Positions 39,011 to 49,700 of a stretch of DNA of 64,000 nt are shown in pieces. Position 1 is the stretch's first letter; each line of letters starts with the position of its first letter. The notes below the pieces were generated by a model that saw only the letters and a list, made by a program, of their open reading frames with translations, ran no database searches and was not told where the DNA came from. This stretch comes from Eonycteris spelaea (lineage: Eukaryota > Chordata > Mammalia > Chiroptera > Pteropodidae): NCBI GenBank assembly GCA_003508835.1, contig PUFA01000182.1:2666001-2730000 (forward strand), read 5' to 3'. The translations under genes were made by a program, and so were the position numbers.

Positions 39011-41689
39011 GCGTTGCGGCAGGTGGGTCCACGGATGGGCAAGCGCGGGAAGGGAGCTGCCATGGCCTCTCGGTGGAATTCGTGGCTGAAAATGTCACTT
39101 CGGGGTCAGCTCCGGGTAGCGTCGCTAACTGTGGTCAGGCCCCCGCCTCCTGGTTGGGATCAAGGCCGCGGGAGTTTAGGGCAATCGGACCACGGGACAG
39201 GCGTTTTGAAAGCGTGCGTCCTGCTTCCTGCCCGCAGTTACTGAGCGCTGGGCGCCGGGTGGGCGCCAGGGGCTGCGGGGTCGGCACTGCCCGCCCTGGG
39301 GACTTCGCAGCCCCGCCCATGCTCTGCCTGGAGGGCTGGCATTTAAACGACCGTGAGTTTTGTAAAATGTCACTGAAAGGGGAAGGCGGGGTGTTTGGAA
39401 ATTACAGAAAGTCACAGAGCAGAAAATAACCCCCGATCGACCTACCTTCCGGACAGCCACCGCGAATTTGGGGTAAGATTCTTTCGCTCTATTATTACTT
39501 TAAAAAAAATTTTTTTTGTACTTTCCTCGCGACTTCGTTGGCACAGCACGAACTGCAGATATTCAAATCGCATGGGCGGGCGAGTTGGAGTGTGATGCGC
39601 ACTGGGGCACATGTCTCAGCCCCGGGGCTGCCTGCCGCCTTTGGGACTCGCTTATGTTACACGTGGCCCGCGGGCAGCAGCAGCTTCCTCATTCCCCTCT
39701 CCACCCGACACAAAGGGGCTCTTATCAGCCCATTTCACAGGCACCGGCGGCTGAGGATGCCACCGTCCTGGCCAACGCCGCTGGGGCCTGACCCCCCACC
39801 CCCGGCCCCTTGACGTTCTAAGGACTGCGGGCCTCTTCTTCCGCTGTGTTTGCGGTAGCCTGTTGGGGTCAGTGACCAGAACTCACTGTGGCGCCTACGA
39901 GCGAGCGAGGGGTGAGAACACGGCGAGTGGAAGGCAGTCCCGCCCCGCTCCTCGGCGCCCCCCCCCCCCCCCGCTTCTCCCCGCCCCGAAAAGGCGGCCT
40001 TTGTTTCCTCACCCTGGAACCGGCTCTGATCGCTCTGATCTGATCGCTCTGATCGCGGTATGTCTCTGCCCGCCCTGGGGTCGGAATCCTGCACCCAGCT
40101 CAGACAACACCTGTCGCTTTGCCCCTGCCTTCGGTCAGATGGGTTTTCTCCCCTTTTAAACCCTCTGGAGCCAAACTGTCTGGGGCAACAGCCACTGACC
40201 AGGCGTGCCCACTGAGCCTGTGAAATGGGGCTGGTCTCTAAATTAGGACACGCTGTAGGTCCACAGTTCACCCCACTCCTCGGAGCCACATATGTTCAAA
40301 AAAGGCAAATTCTCTCTTTAACAGGTTCCTCTGTTCCCCTGGGATTGAGATGATACCTTGTTGCTCCGGGCGTTAAGTAGAGTGTATCAGAGCGATTCCA
40401 GCTCGCTCTTTTCAGTTTCTTAGGGGCAAAGTGGCTGCTGGAAAGTTTGAAATTCCGCAGGGGGCACATCCCTCAGGCCTTCCGTGGGCAAATGCGCATC
40501 CAGCTCCTGCTGTCACAGGAGCGTTGGTTATTGGTTTCTGCTTCCCGTGTGTGGCTTCAGTCGGTTCTTAGGTTCTTACACCGGGTCATCTGCTCGCAGG
40601 GTTTAGCCAAACGCTTGGAGTGTTGTGATCAGTGGATCAGTGTTAGCTGTGATTTTCCTAGACTACTTTTTAGAGCAGTTTTAGGCCTATGGCATAATTG
40701 AGGGGAAGGCGCAGAGGTTTCCCTGTACCCCCTGCCCCCCACACACAGCCTCCCCCACTCCCAGAGTCCCCACTAGAGCTGGATGTTTGTTATGAGGGTG
40801 ACCCTACACTGACACATCGTTGTCACCCTCAGTCCTTGGTTGGCTTTGGGTTCATTCACTTTTGGCGTTGTGTGCTCTGGGGATTGGGACGAATCTACGC
40901 ACCTCTTCTTCCCCAGCCCCGCAGCCCCGACCCTTTCCCTGTGCGCTTAGGTCAGCCTTTGCCAGATCGGCCTGGAGCTGGGGTCACAGCCCCGGGCGCC
41001 TCTTTCTCAGACCCGTGTCTGTCCCTCACAGCCCCGGGCGCCTCTTTCTCAGACCCGTGTCTGTCCCTCACCTTGCGTTTCGTGGCCCCTCACGCCCTTT
41101 TGTGGCTGATGGCTGACTTTTTATTGGAACCTCCCTGAAGCAGAGCGGGCCCTTGAAACTCGGGGAGGGCAGCGATCCCTGCCTGTGGACTCCCCTGTAC
41201 CTGACCCGCCCAAGCCTAAGTTTCCTCCTCCCTCCCCTTCCCTCTCTGCAGCTGAGTATGTTTCCGTCCTGGGGTGGGGGTGGGGGGCAGCTGGGGAAGT
41301 GCTGGTTTGGTCCTGAACCTTTGAGAGGTTTCATATTCTAATAAGTTTAGGGCGGGCCATTTCTACTGTGTAAATGCTCTGAGGCAGAGCGCCCAAGTTC
41401 ACGGGAAAGCCAGCCATTAATCACCATTAATCATCTTTTGGGAGCTTTTCTCACATCCCCAGAGCCTCAGAAACAGTCTTTACAAAATTCCCCAGCAGCG
41501 GCTGGGAACTTGGGTTTTTACTCTGGAAAGTTCCAGGCGTGCCGCAGCTGGCAAGCCCTGTTCCCGCTTCTTTGGAATTTCGAAATTCGCATTACTTAAG
41601 CGGAAGGAGGATCCGGCCCCAGGCGCTGGGTGCTGGGAGGGACAGGGCCACTCCTGGGGCCTCTGCCACCCAAACAGGACATCTGCGGC

Positions 41690-41850
41690 CATCGTGCGCA
41701 GGATGGGAGGGGGGTCCTGAGCACTGTTGGGGGTTGAGCAGCAAGCATCCTTGACCCCACTCACTCAGTGCCTGTCCCCACCATGTTGTCCCCAGACATT
41801 GCCTGGTGTCCCCTGGGGGCAGGACCATCCCAGTGAGATCCATAGTGTAG
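41690..41850 (-). mobile_element. MER5-like hAT DNA transposon fragment
   Basis: Blocks GGGGGTTGAGCAGCAAGCAT, CTTGACCCCACTCACTCAGT, GTTGTCCCCAGACATTGCC and TGGTGTCCCCTGGGGGCAGG match the antisense MER5A order, better preserved than the copy at 1290-1452. Confidence 0.8.
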
Positions 41851-44800
41851 CTGACTTGCTGGGACCAGTAACAGCACCCAGTAGAGAGTGTGACCTTTGA
41901 GTCAACGGGCCTGGCCTGCGGGGACAGCTCATAGCTGTGACTGCCCATCCCTCCTGCCCCTGAGGTCACTGCACATCCCAGGGATCCTGCAGCTAACAGG
42001 AAGCATGGACAGCCAGTGAGAGGCGGGTGTGTGGGCGGGAGTTCGGGGGCACTGTGTCCTGTGCCTTGCCCTTCCTGACACGTGGGCCCCTAGTTAAGTA
42101 AGGTTCAGTGGTGTCGCCTACAATCTTGGGCCGAGTCCCCAGAAAGAGGAGGCACGGCCCCGAAGTGCGCACAGGGACCCACGACCTGTCTCACGCGCCT
42201 CTCCTCCCTCCCCAGGGGACACGGTTTTGTCAAGCTGTGTGTCTGTGTTTGCCCCTGTGGGAAACTGAGGCAGAGGGAGGCGTTCTTTCCAGGGGCACAC
42301 CCCACGCCCCTCCCTGTCTCGCTGGAGTGGAGGTGGAGCCCCAGGGTCTCGGGCCCCAGCCCCTCCGTCCGAGGCCTTGGCTCTCAGGCCTGGGGAGGGC
42401 CCTTCTCGGCTCTCCAGTTGCTGGTGACTTCTTGGCATCCTTGGCGTCTCTGGGCTTGTGGACGGAGCACCCGCGTCTGCTTCCCTCGGCACACGGCTGT
42501 CTTCTGTGTCCGCGTCCACATCTCCCTCCTCGCAGAGACGTGTCACTGCCTCGGGGCCACCTTCCTCCGGCGTGACCTCACCTCAGCCAGTTACACCTGC
42601 CGAGACCCCGTTTCCAAACACGGTCGCATGCACATGCGCCAGGGGCCAGGGCTCGGACGTGTCTCTGGGGGACAGTTCAGCCCTTAACGGGGCACAGGGA
42701 GTGACTGTCGGTGGCATGGTGTCTTCGGGTGATGGGCTCTGGGGTTGTCTCTGCTCTGTGACTTTACTGAGCACCGACTCGTGTGCCTGGAAAAGAGGCG
42801 TCTGCAGGATGTGCATTGTCTCGGCTGGACTGGAATCTGGGGGAGCCCTGGGCAGCACGTGCCTGGAGCAGCCCCCACAAACCTGACTGCCTGCCTTCCT
42901 GCAATACGAGTGAGAGACCCTCACCCACAAAACGCAAGCCGGGCGCTGCGCAGCGGGAGGCAGGGCCCCCCAGGCGGCGCCCCAGGCCATGCTGGTGTTT
43001 AAAGGTGACGGGTGGGGCTGGGGACAGTGCCCAGCGCCACCTCTGAAACGGGCCGCCAGCATCCGTCAGCCAGGCGCAGGGCTGTGGGCCTGAGCGGAGG
43101 GCGATCCCCAAGGCACGGGCCTGTCCCCCCAGCCCCCCTCCCCGACCCTCCAGGGCCAGGACAGCGTCCCCGAGGTGGCAGCAGTGTCAGCGGCCAGGCA
43201 GGATGTGGAGGCACCGGAAGGAAGTGGCGACGGGGCCCCTCACCGCGCCCACTGGGGGGGTCAGGCCAGGCAGTTGCTTAGAGGAACTGTGTGTTTTCAG
43301 AAAAACAAGGGGCGGGTGGGGGCTGGGTCAGGGGAATTTTGTCATCTTCCCTGGTGTCACTCTAGAAGCTTCTGAGTGCCACACGCATCTCATCTGTGGA
43401 GAGAACCAGGGGCCAAGAGAGCCCTTAGCCTCACACTCCACACCGCCTGCCCTGACCCTCCCTCGCGGGCACTTGGAGGTGTTCTGACACTGGGGAGAAA
43501 GGCCCCTGGAGACGGTAATGGGACGAGGGGGGCGGCGATGGGGACATGAGTGTGTTTCTGACGGAAAGCCGTGCAGGGCACTCAGGGAGTCATTGCTTCC
43601 TTGAAAACAGGAAAATTCTCCCGGCTTCTGCAGGGTGAGGTGAGCAGGAGTCTGGCGAGCCCCTTCCGCTGCCTTGCCCTATCTTCCAGAACTTCCCAGA
43701 CCAGTGTGGGCCGTGTCATGGCAAGGGGGCCCGCCTGGGGGCCTGCAGAGCTGCTGCCTTCTCCCTGAGGCGTGGCTGGGAAGGCCGTGCTGCGCCCCAG
43801 AGGCTCCTGTGTGCACAGGTCACTTGTCCCCAGGCGACGGTGTCAGAGCCTCAGCTCCCAGAGCTGTCCCAGAGGGACCCAGCACACCTGGACGCAGCAG
43901 CCGCCGGCTCCTCAGTGCTGGGACCTCCAGGCTCAGCTGGCCAGCCCGCTGCTGGGTGCCAGGGGGGCACCTGCTTCTCGCCACCCAGCGGGACAGGCCT
44001 GTGGAGGCTGTAGTTAGACCGAGGGTGGGGAGCTTGGGTGCAGGGTGCGGGCTGGCTGTTTCAGGGGGCCTCGGGGTTCTTTCCCGGGGTCTGCCCCGAC
44101 CTGGCCTGAGAGCACGCGGCCTCCAGGCGTGGGGTGGTGTGGGCAGTGGGCAGTCACGGGGGACGCCCAGGGTCCCCATGGCATGTCCAGCACATGCTGT
44201 GGCGTGGAGGGCCCCTGGGTTCACGGTGAATGGTGGGGGCTAGAGCAGGGACAGGCCCAGCTCAGTGCTGGGTCAGGCTCATCTTCCACCAGCCACGCGG
44301 CCCGAGACCCTGACCCGGGCGTCATCAGCCAGGTTCTCACCGGGGACGTCTGTGCTGTTGCCATGGGGTGGGGGTGCTCCTGGCACCGCATGGGGGGGTC
44401 TGCTCAGTCCCAGAGAGCCCAGGCTGGCCGCCCAGAGGTGCCCAGTGTCAGCTGCGCCGTGGGGCTCTGTGTGCACCTCGTCTTCCCATCTGTAAAGTGA
44501 GGACACCGTTTTCCTCCCTGGGTCACTGCAAAGTGCCTAGCTGGGTGTTAACCAAGGTGGCAGGCAGTGACAGCGGGGACCTGGGCCCCCAGGCCGGCTT
44601 TGGAGAAGGAAGCGCGGCCCGGGCATCTGGTCGGGCGGGAGGCACCAGGTCCCCGCCCTGAGCACAGAGCACAGGTCCTCTCTAGCGGCATCTGTGAGGC
44701 GGGTCCTTACGCAGGCGTGGCTCACTCTGGGTCACTCACTGCACCTTGGTTCTGTGCAGTTTTCTGTGGTTGTGATTTCCCAGGTACTGCCAGGTAGTGC

Positions 44801-45519
44801 CTGCCTCGTGTGAGCCACAGGGCAGCGGCTCCGTGGAGGGGTGAGGTCAGGTCGGTGAGGTCAGGTCGCAGGGAGGCGGTCAGCCGCCCCCCAGGGTTCC
44901 GAGGAGGGGAGCGCCCCCGCAGGGCAGGCACTCGCCTGTCGTCCTAGACGCACAGAGACAGGCGGGGCGCCCGTTGCTCAGGAAGCCTGAGGCCCGGGGC
45001 AGCCGGCCCACCCCGGCCCACCATGGGCCCCAAGCTAGTCCGCTCTTCCTGGTCACCCCTTCCTGGTTCATACCACAATCTAAGCAAAGAAAACGGGGGT
45101 GGGGACCCACGAGGCTGTCACGGACCGGTACGTGTCCCCCACGGTGTGTGCCTGGCCCGCACTTCCTGTCTCGCGCACATCGCCTTCTGCGCTTCGCCCT
45201 GTGAACTCCCTAGAGACCCCGTCTGTGGCCAGAGCAGCGCAGAAGCGGAGTGCCGTGGGGATGATGAGCAGCCGTGGCCTGAGCGTGACTGGGCTCGGGC
45301 TTCATGTGGGTTCTACCCCGTCGCCACTGAGACAGAGCTCACTGCTCCCCCACGTAGCAGAGGGGGGGTGGGACGTGACCCGGGCCATCACCGCAGGGTG
45401 GTGCCGGCTGCAGCCGCTGCACCAGGACCTTGTCCCCAGAAGCCAGCGGGCGGCCAGCACGTCCCTGCGCAGGTGCAGACAGGCCTTGGACAAGATTGTG
45501 CAGGCTTCTTAGGTGATAC

Positions 45520-45965
45520 ACTGGAGCGAAGTGGACCCCCTAAATTCACATCCTCCCAATGGAAATGGGGGTCTTTGTGGATGCCATCAGGATGGTAAAA
45601 TGAGGTCCCGCTGGGTTAAAGCTCGAATCCAGTGACATGGTTTGGACAGAGGAGGACAGAGAAGCTGCGTGTCCCCCTCCCCCAGAGGGCGTCGGCCGGG
45701 CTGCTCCCCGGGGCTCCGAGGGAGCGGGTGTCCCAGGCCACTGCTGGCTCCGGCAGTGCCGGCGGCACCTGCCGTTCCTTGGCCTGCAGACACGTCACCC
45801 CACGGCCGCCTCCGTTGTCACGCGGCCTTGTGTCCGTGCCCTCTCATAAGGACAGTCGTCGCTGGGTCTAGGGCCCACCCACACGATCTGGGATGAGCAC
45901 GTCCCAAGGTCCTTCACTTAATCACATCTGCAAGGGCCCTTTTTCCAAATTCGGTCCTGTCTGCC
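45520..45965. repeat. Paired pieces of an old interspersed repeat
   Basis: 45520-45640 reads sense (CCTAAATTCACATCCTCCCA, GGGGGTCTTTGTGGATG). 45835-45960 reads antisense (GGGCCCACCCACACGATCTG, ACTTAATCACATCTGCAAGG, CCCTTTTTCCAAATTCGGTC). They are ends of the same or related mammalian repeat; family not assigned. Confidence 0.55.
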
Positions 45966-46244
45966 CTTCCCAGGGACGAGGCCACCACCCAGCCCTGTGC
46001 AGTCGCTCTTAACCACCATCACAGAAAGCCTGCAGGCACAGAGGCAGTCCCCAGGGCTGCGACACAGTGTCACCCCTCCGAGACAGTTGGGGTACACCAC
46101 GGGGCAGTGCTGCCCCCGAGGGGCTGGCACCTTTTTGGTGAAACTCAGAACCACGCGTCCTGGGAACGGCCGCCAGCCCGGCCCACTCATGCTGCCGGAT
46201 CAGGGGTTCTGGAAAGCGGTGACAGTTTTCACTCTGTGTTTCAG

Positions 46245-46752
46245 ATCTCGGGGAGGACCCGGGGCCGGTGAGCTCCCCACCACCTCTGTGTCAGCGGCCG
46301 GCACGAGGGTCCTGCCCGGGGCACGTGGCCACAATGTCCAGCCCCTTCCTGAAGCAGGTCTTCAACAAGGACAGGACCTTCCGCCCCAAGCGCAAGTTCG
46401 AGCCGGGCACCCAGCGCTTCGAGCTGCACAAGAAGGCGCAGGCGTCGCTGAACGCGGCTGGACCTGAAGCTGGCCGTGCAGCTGCCCGCCGGCGAGGACC
46501 TCCACGACTGGGTGGCCGTGCACGTGGTGGACTTCTTCAACCGCGTCAACCTCATCTACGGCACCATCAGCGACGGCTGCACCGAGCAGTCCTGCCCCGT
46601 CATGTCCGGAGGCCCCAAGTACGAGTACCGCTGGCAGGACGAGCACCGGTTCCGCAAGCCCACGGCGCTGTCGGCGCCGCGCTACATGGACCTGCTGATG
46701 GACTGGGTCGAGGCGCAGATCAACGACGAGGGGCTCTTCCCCACCAGCGTCG
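46245..46752 (+). CDS. MOB3A: MOB3A exon with start codon (CDS from 46334), two-base loss
   Basis: Acceptor TTTCAG at 46239-46244; 89 bases of 5' UTR, then residues 1-140 and one base. Frame is correct to QASLNA, then shifts, where GGGCC is expected and GGC is read (46456-46458). It resumes as [36 protein letters not shown] and [11 protein letters not shown]. Donor GTGAGG. Confidence 0.95.
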
Positions 46753-49700
46753 GTGAGGCGGCGGGCGGCGGGGCGGGCGGCGGGGTCGCAGGCCGTGTGG
46801 CCCCGTTAGCGCACACGGGCTGGCAGCATCTGCTTCGTTCCCGGGGCGGTGCAGCCGTTCCTCTGTCTCTTTCCAGAGCCTTCCACCACCCCAAAAAGCA
46901 GCGCCACGCCCCTCCCCAGCCCCTGACTCCTGCTCAGCCTTGCTCTGTGTGTGCACGTGCCCGTTCTGCACATGTCACGTCAGTGGGGTCACACGCCGTG
47001 TGGCCTGTGTGTCGGCGTCTCTCACGGAGCGTCGTGTGTCCAGGGCCTGTCCACGTCATGGCGAATGTCAGCGCCTCCCCCCTTTCCACAGCCAAGTGAC
47101 ACCCTCCCCCGCCCCCGTATGGACAGGCCATGGTTTTCTGCAAGTGAAGGCTCTCTTGCGTCAGGAGAGTGTTCTGGGTTATGCAGATGGACCCTAAATG
47201 TCACCCCGAGGGTCCTTATGAAGGGGAGGCAGGGGGGCATTGGGCGCACGGAGGAGAGGTGACGTGACGGCCAAAGGAAGGAGAGGCGTGAGCCCCGCAA
47301 TGCCAGCCAATCCCGAGAGACAGGAATGGCTGCCCTGGGGCCTCCAGGAGAAAGCGGCTCTGCCCGCACCTGGGCCTCAGCCTGTGGGCGCGGCGTGGGG
47401 GCCTCTGGCCTCGGGCTGAGGGACACATGGGAGCAGTGCCAGGCACCACGGAGCAGGACTCGTACGGCAGCCCCAGGACGGACGCTCGGAGGCCCTCATC
47501 ACCTTCACTGTCGGCGTCAGCAAGCTTCACGGAAAATGGCGACCAGGTCCCGGGCCCACGTCCTCAGGGGTCTCAGCCTGGCTGCGGGTCACCCGTCGAG
47601 TGTCTTGCCCCTCTGGACCGGCCTGGCCGTCAGTACCGGGACAGACGGATGCCAGCAGGGGCTCTCGGAGGCTCCTCTGAGAAGAGTCTGGCCCAGAGTA
47701 GACACTTTCTCAGGATTCTTGGGGGTCCCCTATCAGGTGCTGACTCTGTGCTTCGACCTTGCACCCTGCTGGGACCCCTACAGTCCCTACAGCTCCCAGG
47801 GGTCCTCGTCCTAAACTTAGATGCTGAGCACCTGGTCAGCTCCTCGCCTGTGGAATTCCAGCAATTTTACCAAAGAGGAAACCGACAGGAAATAGAGGGA
47901 AAGTGAACTTGGCAGATGCCACGTGGCCACCCATTCAGGGGTCTGAGGCCACACCACCGACCTCGGCCATGCGGCCCGATTCCAGAGTCACTGCTGCTTC
48001 CCCCGGGGCCAGGCTTCCCCTCCGTCGCCAGCCAGGCAGTGGGGTGCAGCGCCGAGCAAGACAGCGGTGCCTCTGCTTCTTGCCCACAGCGCTTCCGAAC
48101 CGAGCCTGCCGGGTTCGGGAGATCTGTGGCTGAGCAAGGACAGGACGGGGCACTGACGCCTGTGCACCCTCTCAGGCCCGAGCACCAGCCCGTGACCACA
48201 GGCCGGGGTCAGCAGACTTCTTGTAAGGGACCAGACGGCAAATCTTTCCTGCTTTATGAGCCAATCAGTCTCTGTCTCAACCTCTTAGATCCGTCATAGA
48301 CGTGATGTAAACAAACCGGCGGGCCAGGGTCCCAATAAAGCTTTATTTAAAAAGCTGGCGGTGGGCCAGACTTGCTCCCCTGCGTGAGAGCGCCCTTGCA
48401 AACGTGGGCAGCCCAGTCCTAGAGATGCCTTTTCTAGTGCTTGTCCTGGGCTGGGCTGCTCTAAAGCACCCTCCCACCCCCATGTCACCTGGGAGGAGGA
48501 GGGGTGGGCTCGTGGCCGGGGCAGAGTCCCGGGCAGGTCTGGTGCTGAGCCAGGCGCAGGCGCTCCGTCTTTACGCCTTCCTCTGCCCAGCGTGCTCTCT
48601 GACTCGTAACCGTGTCATAGGCCCTTAGTACATGGGGACTGCTCCCCCCGCACCCCGTCAGACGACGCCGGAGCCTGAGGCCCCGCCGATACTGGAGGAA
48701 CCTTCTACAGCATCGGGGCATTCACTGTGACGCGGGAACCTTCACTGGCGCCCAGGGCCGCCAGCTCTCACGTGACGAGGTCGCCTGCCCCTGGCAGGGC
48801 AGCAGGGCCAGCCTGGACCTGTCACATCTGTCCTCTAACTGGACATGTCTCAGACCCCCCCTCCCAGTGGTGAGTGGCCGTGTCGGCTGCCTGGGCCGGA
48901 GCTCAGGCGGGCCTTGCTGTAGACGCTGGGTCGTGAGCCCTCCCCACCCGCGCAGACACCTTTGGGCCCTTCTCAGCCGACTGCCGGCCCCGTGGGCATT
49001 GACCATGCGGCTGTGGACACCGTGTCCTGGGAGTGTGTACGTGGTGCATTGTGGCCTTCCCACGGTCAGCGACATCTGTGTGTCCCCTGGGCTGGGCCAT
49101 CCGCCTGGTCCCGCGTGCCCAGCTGGTTGGATCTCACGAGCACATGCTTTCCGTCTGTCCTGTGGGACGAAGGGGACGTCACGTCTTGGTGGGGCACGTG
49201 GCGATGTGAATGTGCCCACCACCACCAGCTGGCCTGGAGTGGCTGGGGCGGGGGTCTCACGGTGCCCGTGTGCAGCAAGCCTGTGACAGGCGCGTCGCAC
49301 CGAACGGTATTGGGCCGCCCGCCTGAGATGGAGAGAGGAAGCAAGCTGGCAAGTGGAGAACGTCAAGCCAAAGACTGGCTTCCCGTGGGAGGCCCCATTC
49401 TACCAAGGAAAGTAAACGGTGCCAGAAACGCACACGCAGCGAAGACGGGAGCCGTGGCCGGACCCCGGCGTGCAGCGGCGGCCCAGAGCTGGCGCGTGCG
49501 GCCGGGCGCCACCGGTCCGAGGGCCCTGGCCGAGGCACGAGGGGTGGGCGGCTCCAGCGGGTCCCCAGCCAGGGTTGGAGCCCCGGCCTGAGCGGCTGAT
49601 GTTGGCTGTCTGGGGACGGGCGCTGCCCGCAGACCTGTCCCCGTCCCGTCCCCCGGGCGTCGTGAGGCAGCTGCATGGTGGGCTTCTCCCGCCTTTCAGC

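Larger units (their letters stand above)
38987..46244 (+). other. MOB3A: MOB3A intron 1
   Basis: 7.3 kb intron, possibly containing further 5' UTR exons I cannot identify. It holds a 16-base C run (about 39957-39972), a GCTCTGATC short tandem (40023-40055), a perfect 42-base duplication (40984-41067), a MER5-like element (41690-41850) and inverted pieces of an old repeat at 45520-45640 and 45780-45965. Confidence 0.7.

Noticed and set aside
48334..48339. AATAAA as a gene 3' end
   Set aside because: It lies inside an hAT-like repeat whose consensus contains this sequence, and within a MOB3A intron.
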